From JAUWQU01 sp964605095 (GTDB lineage Bacteria > Planctomycetota > Phycisphaerae > SM23-33), in the NCBI GenBank assembly GCA_964605095.1, contig CAZSBS010000014.1, positions 1-33,199 on the forward strand: a stretch of 33,199 nt of DNA. The letters are read 5' to 3'. A program made the position numbers and the translations under genes. The first letter of the stretch is position 1, and each line of letters begins with the position of its first letter. A model generated the notes under the pieces. It worked only from the letters and a program-made list of their open reading frames with translations, searched no databases and had not been told where the DNA came from. This document shows, in pieces, positions 23,653-30,974 of this stretch.

Positions 23653-24828
23653 ATGAGCAGTATGCCCGAGATGGCCGCGTTCGAAAAGGCCTCGTTGGCG
23701 TTTCGTGACACATGCCCGGCCGCGCACTTGCTTGTCGGCGGCGACGGACGGATATGCAGCGTCAATCAGACCCTCACCGCGATTCTTGGCTACACCAAGG
23801 ACGAATTGGTCGGCCGGCACGTGCTTGAGTTCGTCGAACCCCAGGACACCGGATGCGTGCTGGAGGAGCTTCATCGAGGCCCCGCGGCGGCGTACGAGCC
23901 GGCCCTGGAAGTCGTCGTGCGAGCCAAGGACGGCACAAGCCGGACGCTGCTTCTGGCACGAAGCCTGCCGCCGCGCCAGCCAGGGGCCGTCGGCGTAAGC
24001 GTCCTTCTGACCGGCCTGGACGTCACCGACACCAGGGCGGTCGCGGAATCGTTCCGCCAGCACGAGTTGCGCGTCCTGCAAAGGCGGCACATCGAGTCGA
24101 TAGCCCGGCTGGCCGAGGGAGTCGCCCGGTGTTTCGACAGCCTGCTTGCGACCGTTTCCGCGTGCGCCGAGAAGCTCCGCACCCACCTGCCCGAGGACGC
24201 CGACATTGCCCGCGCCGTCGAGCATGTCCTCGGCACGACAAACCAGGCGGCACGCATTACCACCAGGCTGCGTGACTTCGCACGGGATCGTCCTGTTCGC
24301 CAAGCGCCGGTGAAAGTCCGCGAGCTCATAGACTCCGCCGTCGAGGCCCTGCGGCCGCGGATGGGGCTGAATGTCGAAATCGCCGCGGACGCCCAGATGG
24401 GTATGCCTGCCCTGCACGCCGACGCCGACGCTCTGCGAGAGGCGCTGGTGGAACTCGGCCTGAACGCCCAAGATGCGATGCCCGAAGGCGGACGGCTGAG
24501 GATCACCGCCGCCCCGGCCGAGACCGGCGAGGCTGTGAACCTCGTCCAAAACCACGGCCTTCCGCCGGGGCGATACCTGCGGATTACCGTCGCCGACACC
24601 GGCAAGGGCATGAGCGACGAGACGCTTGCTCGGGCATTTGATCCGTTCTTCACCACCAAGGACCCCGACCAGGCCGCCGGGCTGGGGCTATCGAAAGTCT
24701 ACGGCTGCGTCGCCTCGCACCACGGGGCAGTCGGCATCGACTCGCGCCGCGGCCGGGGGACAAAAGTGACGATCCTCCTGCCGATGACGCCCGGGAACCC
24801 GGAATCGACCGACGAGCGGGCTGGGTGA
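23653..24828 (+). CDS. PAS-domain histidine kinase-like protein lacking the H-box histidine
   Basis: This is a 391-residue soluble protein from the ATG at 23653 (GAGAAGA 5 bp upstream). A PAS domain spans about 15-128 (LLVGGDGRICSVNQTLTAIL, GYTKDELVGR). A dimerisation-like helix pair follows (IESIARLAEGVARCFDSLL, 147-165), then a HATPase domain with N box LGLNAQDAMPEGG (N271), G1 DTGKGM, F box FDPFFTTK and G2 AAGLGLSKVYG. In related kinases the H box reads GIAHDFNNLL; here it is GVARCFDSLL, so Arg159 and Cys160 occupy the His-Asp positions. There is no receiver domain and no adjacent regulator. It may bind ATP without autophosphorylating at the usual site, or act through another residue. Confidence 0.85.
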   Translation: MSSMPEMAAFEKASLAFRDTCPAAHLLVGGDGRICSVNQTLTAILGYTKDELVGRHVLEFVEPQDTGCVLEELHRGPAAAYEPALEVVVRAKDGTSRTLLLARSLPPRQPGAVGVSVLLTGLDVTDTRAVAESFRQHELRVLQRRHIESIARLAEGVARCFDSLLATVSACAEKLRTHLPEDADIARAVEHVLGTTNQAARITTRLRDFARDRPVRQAPVKVRELIDSAVEALRPRMGLNVEIAADAQMGMPALHADADALREALVELGLNAQDAMPEGGRLRITAAPAETGEAVNLVQNHGLPPGRYLRITVADTGKGMSDETLARAFDPFFTTKDPDQAAGLGLSKVYGCVASHHGAVGIDSRRGRGTKVTILLPMTPGNPESTDERAG

Positions 24829-24840
24829 GAAAATGCGCCC

Positions 24841-26115
24841 TTACCGGGCGGCGGCTGCCAGATCGTATGCGAACAGATCGTTCCAGTGGCGGATGTAGAG
24901 CCGCCGGCCGCAAATGACCGGGTGGGAAAGCGTCAGCGATTTGCCTCGCGGCATGTTGAATTTGCTGACAACGCGGCAGCCGGAGGGGCCGGCCTCGAGG
25001 AGCGTTACCTTCGCCTTGTCGTCGATGCAGTAGAACCGCCCGTCGGCCCAGGTCAGCGAGACCTTGCCGAGCGCCTTCTCGTTCCAGGCGGTCTTGCCCG
25101 TCGCCAACTCGACGCAAACGAAACCCTTGCCGTAAAGCCTGCACCCGTGGCCAAAGAGATACCCGTCCCGCAGGATCACGCCGCCGTGGCAGTTGTCCTG
25201 GTCGGTGTCCACCCATAGCTGCCGGACCGACCGGCTGTCGGGGGCGATCTGAAGCAGCCTGCCGCCCGTGCCGTGCCCGCTGCTGACGTAGACCTTGCCG
25301 TCGGTGTAGATCGGCATGGTGACATTCTGGTCTTCCTTTGTCCGGTGCGGATGCGTCCAGAGCAGCTTGCCCGTCCGCACGTCGACGCTGACGACTTGGT
25401 TCTGCATGATGGTGACATACTGCCGAACGCCGTTGTGCTCGAAGATGATCGCGGAGCAGTACGCGGCCTGCTGGTCTATCTGTGTGTTGGCCCAGATCGT
25501 CCGGCCGGTGGCCTTGTCCAGGGCCGCGACGCGCCCGCGAGGGCCGCCAGGGGCGCACAGCACGGCGTTGCCGTCGATAATCACGTTCTCCGCCATGGCC
25601 CACGTGCTGGGCTTGGCGCCGAAACGCTGGCAAAGATCAGCCACCCATACTTCCCGGCCATCGGCGGCTCCAAAGGCCGCGAGGCGACCGTGGGGGTTCA
25701 TGTGGTACAGCACGCCGTTGTCGTACGTCGGCGTGGTCCGCGCGCCGGGATACGGGCCCTTCCAACTCTTGCCGTTGGCGGCCTTCCAAAGCAGCACGCC
25801 GTTGGCGTCCAGAGCGATCACCGCCTCCTGCTCGGCGAAGTCGCCCGAGAGGAATATCCGCCCGCCGGCGATGGCCGGGCCGGCATAACCGGTGCCGCAC
25901 TCGGGCGACTTCCACACAAGCCGCGGCCCCTCGGCAGGCCACTGCTTGAGAAGGCCCGTCTCGGTCGAAATGTTGTCGCGCAGGGGGCCGTGCAATTGCG
26001 GCCAGTTGCCAAGACTCGCCCCATCGCCCGCGAGGGCCTGCAACGACCCTGTCGCCATGACGCCGACAATCGCAACCGCCGCCACGCTACGCAAGACAGG
26101 GATCATCATATGCAT
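24841..26115 (-). CDS. Secreted PQQ-like beta-propeller repeat protein
   Basis: This 424-residue protein starts at the ATG at 26115 with a signal peptide (MHMMIPVLRSVAAVAIVGVM, then ATGSLQALA|G). The frame is open to 26376, but the extra 87 residues lack any export signal. The mature part opens NWPQLHGPLRDNIS, the common start of planctomycete PQQ-like proteins. It then has repeated propeller blades of the type VIALDANGVLLWKA, VAALDKATGRTIWA, VVSVDVRTGKLLWTH and FVCVELATGKTAWN. PQQ-like propellers often act as scaffolds rather than quinoprotein dehydrogenases; the dehydrogenase active-site motifs are not apparent. It is probably periplasmic. It converges with the kinase gene, with 12 bp between. 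Confidence 0.87.
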   Translation of the reverse strand: MHMMIPVLRSVAAVAIVGVMATGSLQALAGDGASLGNWPQLHGPLRDNISTETGLLKQWPAEGPRLVWKSPECGTGYAGPAIAGGRIFLSGDFAEQEAVIALDANGVLLWKAANGKSWKGPYPGARTTPTYDNGVLYHMNPHGRLAAFGAADGREVWVADLCQRFGAKPSTWAMAENVIIDGNAVLCAPGGPRGRVAALDKATGRTIWANTQIDQQAAYCSAIIFEHNGVRQYVTIMQNQVVSVDVRTGKLLWTHPHRTKEDQNVTMPIYTDGKVYVSSGHGTGGRLLQIAPDSRSVRQLWVDTDQDNCHGGVILRDGYLFGHGCRLYGKGFVCVELATGKTAWNEKALGKVSLTWADGRFYCIDDKAKVTLLEAGPSGCRVVSKFNMPRGKSLTLSHPVICGRRLYIRHWNDLFAYDLAAAAR

Positions 26116-26343
26116 ACTCGCAGAAGCATTTGTTCCGGGACACCATTCGACCTTCGGCCGTCGCCTATCCAAGGAACCACCGCAAGAGTCAGGAGTTTCG
26201 GAATCGGTTACGTTGTGGACGTTTGCAGTGTGCCGGCAAGGGAAATACCCCGGGCCATAACGCCTGATACCGTTTCCGATGTTATCCACAGGCTTGCGGA
26301 GCGGGCCACAAAGAGCCGGCTCAACTTTTCCGCTCGTTGCCGG
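26116..26343. other. Divergent intergenic region
   Basis: About 320 bp separate the two divergent secreted-protein genes (26115 and 26436). The plus-strand promoter is described separately. A perfect DnaA-box-like TTATCCACA is at 26282-26290, and a near match TTATCCGCA is at 26383-26391. Two sites without an AT-rich element or replication genes are not enough to call an origin. No clear minus-strand promoter was seen. Confidence 0.4.
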
Positions 26344-26372
26344 TTGACTTGAGCGGCGGAAACTTGTACTCT
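26344..26372 (+). promoter_or_regulatory. Probable sigma70-type promoter
   Basis: TTGACT (26344-26349), 17-bp spacer, TACTCT (26367-26372), 63 bp before the start of the secreted protein gene. The -35 box is strong and the -10 box is weak (3/6). The spacing and a similar arrangement at 27251 support it. Confidence 0.5.
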
Positions 26373-26435
26373 CCATGAACGCTTATCCGCAAGTGTCGGC
26401 AGGGTTGCAGACAAAGGCTACGCAGGAGCGCGACT

Positions 26436-27233
26436 ATGAGAGTATTCGTGGCAGTGATGGTGCTGGTGGCGGCTGGACTGGGTGCCGTATCCGTTGGCCA
26501 AACGGCCGACGATGCGGGCAATGCATCTTCCACGCAGGTGTCTCAACCTCCTGACCCGGTCGCCACGCCCGCGACCCAGCCTGCCGCGGGCCTGCCGGGC
26601 AAGGACCCCGCCGGGCAGGACCAAGGCAAGGCCGGCACCTTCCCCAAGCCGCTGACTGTTCCCCAGCAGTGGCAGTTCGAAATCGAGTTGGGCGACTTAC
26701 GCCCGATCGCCGTGCGCCTGCCGGACAAGAAGGAGGACCAGATATTCTGGTATCTCCGCTACACCGTCACCAACAGGTCGGGCGAGGACCGCATCCTCGT
26801 GCCGGAGGTCATCCTCTACACGGACACCGGCGCGATCATCCGCTCCGGCAAGCAGACGCCCATGGTCGTGTTCGACAAGATCAAGGCGGTATACAACGAT
26901 CCGCTCATGAAGGCCCCCACCGCCATGACGGGCAAGCTCCTCCAAGGCGAGGACAACGCCAAGGGCAGCGTCGCGATCTGGCCGGACTTCGATCCCAATG
27001 CCGGCAAGGTAAGCATCTTTTTCGGAGGCCTGAGCGGCGAGACCGTATCGGTCAATCTGCCGGCGCCCATTACCGTGGTCGAGCCGGACTGGCGGGGCAA
27101 GGAACACACCATCACCAAGGACAAGCTCCTGCTGGTCAAGACGCTGGAACTCCAGTATGCCATTCCAGGCGAAAAGGCCGCACGGCGGCACTTGGCTCCC
27201 AGGCTCATCAAACAACAGTGGGTCATGCGGTAG
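26436..27233 (+). CDS. Secreted protein of unknown function
   Basis: This 265-residue protein has a signal peptide (MRVFVAVMVLVAAGLGAVSV), then a low-complexity Pro/Ala/Gln/Asp linker to about residue 68, and then a compact domain of about 195 residues. The domain reads as beta-rich: WQFEIELGDLRPIAVRLPD, FWYLRYTVTNRSGEDRILVPEVILYTDTG, then a region ending YAIPGEKAARRHLAPRL. The YTVTN-(S/N)-(G) pattern recalls immunoglobulin-like or DUF4352-like folds in secreted proteins, but I cannot place it in a family. AGGAG lies 7 bp before the ATG. It ends 117 bp before rpmA, which has its own promoter, so it appears to be an independent unit. Confidence 0.8.
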   Translation: MRVFVAVMVLVAAGLGAVSVGQTADDAGNASSTQVSQPPDPVATPATQPAAGLPGKDPAGQDQGKAGTFPKPLTVPQQWQFEIELGDLRPIAVRLPDKKEDQIFWYLRYTVTNRSGEDRILVPEVILYTDTGAIIRSGKQTPMVVFDKIKAVYNDPLMKAPTAMTGKLLQGEDNAKGSVAIWPDFDPNAGKVSIFFGGLSGETVSVNLPAPITVVEPDWRGKEHTITKDKLLLVKTLELQYAIPGEKAARRHLAPRLIKQQWVMR

Positions 27234-27250
27234 CGCGGGAAAAGTTCTAT

Positions 27251-27279
27251 TGACACGCCCGCGGGCAGGTAGTACCCTA
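27251..27279 (+). promoter_or_regulatory. Promoter of rpmA
   Basis: TTGACA (27251-27256, perfect), 17-bp spacer, TACCCT (27274-27279), giving a leader of about 65 nt. The leader contains a 6-bp hairpin CGGTGC GCGTCG GCACCG just downstream of the start region, which could fold but has no recognised regulator. Confidence 0.65.
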
Positions 27280-27350
27280 CAGGACTTGGCAGCGCGGCCG
27301 GTGCGCGTCGGCACCGCGGCAGCTAAGAAGGCGACAGCAGGAGTTGTTAC

Positions 27351-27590
27351 ATGGCACATAAAAAAGGACAAGGTTCGTCGCGGAACGGGCGCGACAGCAA
27401 CGCTCAGCGCCGCGGCGTGAAGATGTTCGGCGGACAGGCCGTCAAGGCCGGCAGCATTATCGTTCGCCAGGTTGGCACGCCCTTCAAGGCCGGGCACAAC
27501 GTCGGCCACGGGCGCGACCACACGCTCTTTGCACTCAAGGAAGGCTCGGTCCAGTTCCGCGGGCGTTTTGTGGACGTGGTAACCGCCTGA
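27351..27590 (+). CDS. rpmA: 50S ribosomal protein bL27
   Basis: This 79-residue protein has the full bL27 signature: MAHKKGQGSSRNGRDSNAQR, GVKMFGGQAVKAGSIIVRQ, then GTPFKAGHNVGHGRDHTLFAL and G-x-V-x-F. The basic N-terminal tail reaches the peptidyl transferase centre in known ribosomes. There is no N-terminal extension of the kind removed by Prp proteases in Firmicutes. AGGAG lies 8 bp before the ATG. bL21 (rplU) normally precedes rpmA; here the upstream neighbour is a secreted protein, so rplU must be elsewhere. A strong terminator follows at 27648. Confidence 0.97.
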   Translation: MAHKKGQGSSRNGRDSNAQRRGVKMFGGQAVKAGSIIVRQVGTPFKAGHNVGHGRDHTLFALKEGSVQFRGRFVDVVTA

Positions 27591-27647
27591 AGTCGGCGGC
27601 GGCTCGCGTGCGGTTGGTGCCGCACGGGGTGGATATAATGAGCATGC

Positions 27648-27677
27648 GAGGATGGCCCCGGCGCCATCCTCTTTTTT
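27648..27677 (+). terminator. Rho-independent terminator after rpmA
   Basis: A perfect 9-bp stem GAGGATGGC / GCCATCCTC (27648-27656, 27663-27671) with loop CCCGGC is followed by six T residues. A perfect -10-like TATAAT lies just upstream at 27634-27639, and a 6-bp hairpin GTGCGG/CCGCAC lies at 27608-27625. Confidence 0.9.
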
Positions 27678-27716
27678 AGGTCTCTTTGCGTCACGGGGCG
27701 CGGCGGCTACAGGGTG

Positions 27717-28745
27717 ATGGAAGACCAGGAATTCTCCAGAGCGATATTCGTTGACGAGGTGGAGATCCAAGCCATTGCCGGCGACGGCGGCAACGGATGC
27801 ATGGCCTTTCGTCGCGAGAAATTCGTCCCGCGAGGAGGACCCTCCGGCGGCGACGGCGGCGATGGCGGGAGCGTCTATCTACAGGCGGACGACTCGCTGA
27901 CCACCCTTGGGCACCTCACCGGCAAACACCACTGGAGGGGCCAGCGGGGCGGGCATGGCAAAGGCAAGGACTGTCACGGGCGAAACGGCCTGGACGAGGT
28001 CGTGCACGTTCCGGCCGGCACGATCATCCACGATGCCGACACGGGCATGATGCTCAGGGATCTGTCCGTCGCGGGCGACCGCATATGCGTCGCCATCGGC
28101 GGCAAGGGCGGGTTCGGCAACACGCACTTCAAAAGCGCCACCAACCAGGCCCCGCGGCAGTTCGAGCCGGGCGAGTCCGGCCAGCAGCGGCGCCTGCGCC
28201 TCGAGCTCAAGCTCATCGCCGACGTCGGCCTGGTCGGAATGCCCAACGCCGGCAAGAGCACCCTGCTGTCGCACCTGAGCCGCGCCCGCCCGAAGATCGC
28301 GGACTACCCCTTCACCACCCTGCATCCATACCTGGGCATCGTGGAGTTGTCGCACTTCCGCCGTTTCGTGATGGCCGACCTCCCCGGACTCATCGAGGGC
28401 GCCCATGAGGGAGCGGGGCTTGGCATAGCGTTCCTCAAGCACATAGAGAGGACGCGGATAATCCTGCACATGCTCGACGTGTGCCCCATCGACGGCCAAG
28501 ACCCCGCCGAGGCCTATCACGCCATCCGGCGCGAACTGGCTGCGTATTCCCAGACCCTGGCCGAAAAGGTCGAGATCGTCGTGGCCAACAAGATGGACCT
28601 CACCGACGCCGACGAGCGACTGGCAAGCCTGCGAGACCAACTCGGCGTCGAGGTGTTCGGCATCAGCGCCGTTACAGGCAAGGGCCTGGCGCCGCTGTGC
28701 GATAGAATATGGGAAATTCTTGAGAGCCTTCGCGCACAACCATGA
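27717..28745 (+). CDS. obgE: Obg/CgtA GTPase
   Basis: This 342-residue ribosome-assembly GTPase has the glycine-rich Obg fold at about 1-170 (FVDEVEIQAIAGDGGNGCMAF, RREKFVPRGGPSGGDGGDGG). The G domain follows with GMPNAGKST (G1), DYPFTTLHP (G2), DLPGLIEGAHEGAGLG (G3) and ANKMDL (G4). It lacks the variable C-terminal extension of some Obg proteins. ATG at 27717 is chosen; a GTG at 27714 immediately precedes it in frame. No strong ribosome site is visible. The stop overlaps the coaX start (ATGA), so the two are coupled. A terminator separates it from rpmA, which suggests either read-through or a promoter close to 27634. Confidence 0.95.
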   Translation: MEDQEFSRAIFVDEVEIQAIAGDGGNGCMAFRREKFVPRGGPSGGDGGDGGSVYLQADDSLTTLGHLTGKHHWRGQRGGHGKGKDCHGRNGLDEVVHVPAGTIIHDADTGMMLRDLSVAGDRICVAIGGKGGFGNTHFKSATNQAPRQFEPGESGQQRRLRLELKLIADVGLVGMPNAGKSTLLSHLSRARPKIADYPFTTLHPYLGIVELSHFRRFVMADLPGLIEGAHEGAGLGIAFLKHIERTRIILHMLDVCPIDGQDPAEAYHAIRRELAAYSQTLAEKVEIVVANKMDLTDADERLASLRDQLGVEVFGISAVTGKGLAPLCDRIWEILESLRAQP

Positions 28746-29530
28746 GTGAAGATACAACTGACATCCCGAACGTCCTGGCCTGCGACGTGGGCAACTGCGC
28801 GGTGCATTTCGCGCACGTCCACGGCGACGACGTCACCGAGATGCAGGTCATTCCCGTCGGGCAGTTCAGCCGCCTGAGTCCAGCCCTGTCCGAACTGTGG
28901 AACACGATCCCCGAGCCGCGAAGGGTCGTGGCCGTCAGCGTGAACCCCTCGGCCCTGAAGGCCCTGGAGGCCGCAGCCAGCGAGTGCATCGGCCAGCCGG
29001 TGCTCGTCGTCGGGCGAGACCTGCCCCTGCCGATGTCCACCGACCTGCCCAACCCGCAGACGATCGGCACGGACCGCATGTGCGCCGCCGTGGCTGCCTA
29101 CGACCGAATCGGCGCGGCCTGCGTGGTGGCGGATTTCGGCACGGCGATTACGGTGGACTGCGTCAACGCCGAGGGAGTGTTCCTCGGCGGGGCCATTCTG
29201 CCGGGGCTCAGCATGTCGGTCGACGGGCTGCACGACAAGACCGCCCAACTTCCGCGAGTGCGGATGCGGGCCGCGTCCTGGGTGTTCGGCAAGGACACCT
29301 CCCAGGCGATCATCAGCGGCATCCTCGCGGCGGCCCGAGGCGCCCTTCGCGAACTGACCGAGGCATACGCCACCGAACTGGGCCAGTGGCCCACCGTGAT
29401 CGTCACCGGCGGCGATGCCAAACTGGTCTGCAATAGGCTCGGCAGCGGAGAGATCATCCAGGCCATCGTCCCCGACCTGACCATCCGCGGCGCAGCCCTG
29501 GCATACTACAACTCCCTGCTGGGTAAATAG
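28742..29530 (+). CDS. coaX: Type III pantothenate kinase
   Basis: This 262-residue enzyme phosphorylates pantothenate in the first step of coenzyme A synthesis. Motifs of the type III (CoaX) family are clear: CDVGN (residues 14-18) for phosphate binding, TIGTDR (107-112), DFGTAITVD (131-139), GGAILPGLSM and VIVTGGDA. The family belongs to the ASKHA fold and differs from the CoaA/PanK-II forms. It overlaps obgE by 4 bp. In many bacteria coaX sits beside birA or ftsH; here its partner is obgE. Confidence 0.93.
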   Translation: MSEDTTDIPNVLACDVGNCAVHFAHVHGDDVTEMQVIPVGQFSRLSPALSELWNTIPEPRRVVAVSVNPSALKALEAAASECIGQPVLVVGRDLPLPMSTDLPNPQTIGTDRMCAAVAAYDRIGAACVVADFGTAITVDCVNAEGVFLGGAILPGLSMSVDGLHDKTAQLPRVRMRAASWVFGKDTSQAIISGILAAARGALRELTEAYATELGQWPTVIVTGGDAKLVCNRLGSGEIIQAIVPDLTIRGAALAYYNSLLGK

Positions 29531-29591
29531 TAGCCGGTAGTCGGGAGCCGGGAGCCATAGGTCCTATGAGTCCTATAAGACCTATGAGAGC
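29531..29591 (+). repeat. Heptamer then nonamer array after coaX
   Basis: Four 7-mers (TAGCCGG, TAGTCGG, GAGCCGG, GAGCCAT) at 29531-29558 run into four 9-mers (CATAGGTCC, TATGAGTCC, TATAAGACC, TATGAGAGC) at 29556-29591. The same order, TAGCCGG 7-mers followed by TATAGGNNN 9-mers, is found at 17178-17354. Confidence 0.85.
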
Positions 29592-29629
29592 TTCTGCAAG
29601 CCCAGGGACAGCAATCCCCGGGTAGCGCC

Positions 29630-30856
29630 ATGAACCAACAAACCTGCCCCACCACTGTAGCGATGCAAACCCCGACCGGGCGGGGCGGGATCGCGGTGCT
29701 GGCAATGCGAGGCCCGGCCATCGAGGCGATCCTCGCGGAGGCGTTTCGCCCAGGCAGCCTGTCCGGCAGCCGCAACCAGACTGGCGGCACGGGCGAACTG
29801 CAACTGGGGCACATCGTCGACGGCGAGCGGGTAATCGACCAGGTGATCGTCGCCAGGTGCGGCGAACTGGTCGAGATCGGCATTCACGGCGGGCCCACCG
29901 TCGCCGCCGCGGTGCTCCGCAGGCTCTTGGACCTCGGCGCCGTCGTCATGCCCCCAAGCCCGGCCGAGACCGACTGCTTCCGTCCCAGCCACCCCGCCAT
30001 GCACAACCCCGCCATCGGCAAGGAAATGCTCCAGGCGCTGCCCGCCGCGGCAAGTGCGCGCGTGGCGTCGGCGCTGACCTGGCAGTGGTCGGCCGGGCTT
30101 AGCAAACTGGCTGCCGAAGTGCTGGACCGCATCTCGCACCATCAATCCAGGCTCGACGAACTGCCGGCCTTCGCGGCCGACTTGCGGGCGGCGGCCAGAC
30201 GGCGGGCGATGATGCGCCGCGTGCTTTGCCCGCCCGCCGGCCGCTACGCGGAGGTCGTCCTGGCAGGTCCGCCAAACGCGGGAAAGAGCACGCTGGCCAA
30301 CGCCCTTCTCGGCCGGGCCGCGAGCATAGTCCATGACCGCCCCGGCACAACCCGCGACTGGGTCCGCGAACTGGCCCTGCTGGAAGGCCTGCCGGTCTGG
30401 CTGACCGACACTGCCGGCCTGTGGGAGACCACCGACAGCGTCGACGCCGAGGCCGTGCGAAGAAGCGCCCATCGAATCGCCACCGCCGACCTCGTGCTGC
30501 TCCTGGGCGCCGGACGCCTGGAACCCCTGCCAGACTGGCTCGACAAACTCCGCTTCCCGCCGGGTGCCGCCGCGCCGGCGACATCCGCGGCTGTGCCCAT
30601 GCTTCGCGTGGCGACGAAGATCGACCTTACCCCCCCTCCGACCGACGCCGACGCGGCCGTGTGCGCCCCCGCCGGTCACGGCCTGGACGAACTTGCCGCA
30701 CACATCATCGACGCACTCGGCCTGGCTGACTTTCACCCCCGCCTCCCCTCGGCATTCACTGACCGCCAGGAAGCCCTGCTGGCCCGCGCCGCCGACGCAC
30801 TCGACGCCGGGCAGACCGACACCGCGCGGGCATCGCTTGACGAACTGCTCGGGTGA
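29630..30856 (+). CDS. mnmE: Divergent MnmE/TrmE-like GTPase
   Basis: This 408-residue protein starts with the MnmE N-terminal pattern (QTPTGRGGIAVLAMRGPA) that binds the formyl-folate cofactor and mediates dimerisation. It then has a G domain: GPPNAGKST (213-221), GTTRD (239-243), DTAGL (260-264), TKID (329-332). MnmE modifies the wobble uridine of several tRNAs with MnmG. Two canonical elements are missing. The GEFT-KRAFLNGK-DL segment after the N-terminal domain is replaced by unrelated sequence near 105-130, and the C-terminal (F)CIGK with its catalytic cysteine is absent (the end is SLDELLG). The gene is either a diverged MnmE or a paralogue with another role. Ribosome site weak. Confidence 0.78.
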   Translation: MNQQTCPTTVAMQTPTGRGGIAVLAMRGPAIEAILAEAFRPGSLSGSRNQTGGTGELQLGHIVDGERVIDQVIVARCGELVEIGIHGGPTVAAAVLRRLLDLGAVVMPPSPAETDCFRPSHPAMHNPAIGKEMLQALPAAASARVASALTWQWSAGLSKLAAEVLDRISHHQSRLDELPAFAADLRAAARRRAMMRRVLCPPAGRYAEVVLAGPPNAGKSTLANALLGRAASIVHDRPGTTRDWVRELALLEGLPVWLTDTAGLWETTDSVDAEAVRRSAHRIATADLVLLLGAGRLEPLPDWLDKLRFPPGAAAPATSAAVPMLRVATKIDLTPPPTDADAAVCAPAGHGLDELAAHIIDALGLADFHPRLPSAFTDRQEALLARAADALDAGQTDTARASLDELLG

Positions 30857-30916
30857 CGGGCCATCACTCTCATACCAGGCTCATATAAGAATAGAATGTC
30901 ATCTACCCTGGCGTTT

Positions 30917-30951
30917 TGAGCATTGAGCATTTGGCATTGAGCATTGAACAT
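30917..30951 (+). repeat. TGAGCAT heptamer array
   Basis: Five in-phase 7-mers: TGAGCAT, TGAGCAT, TTGGCAT, TGAGCAT, TGAACAT, between the convergent mnmE-like and uvrD genes. The sequence differs from the TAGCCGG and GGAACCA families, but unit length and setting are the same. Confidence 0.85.
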
Positions 30952-30952
30952 T

Positions 30953-30969
30953 CGCGGCCAAAGGCCGCG
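30953..30969 (-). terminator. GC hairpin just after uvrD (possible terminator)
   Basis: A perfect 7-bp stem CGCGGCC / GGCCGCG with an AAA loop, 5 bp beyond the uvrD stop on the minus strand. No T-run follows on that strand, so it is at best a weak or factor-dependent terminator. Confidence 0.35.
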
Positions 30970-30974
30970 CCCGC

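Noticed and set aside
26282..26391. Two DnaA-box-like sites (TTATCCACA and TTATCCGCA)
   Set aside because: Only two sites, no AT-rich unwinding region, and no dnaA, dnaN or gidA nearby; not enough for an origin.
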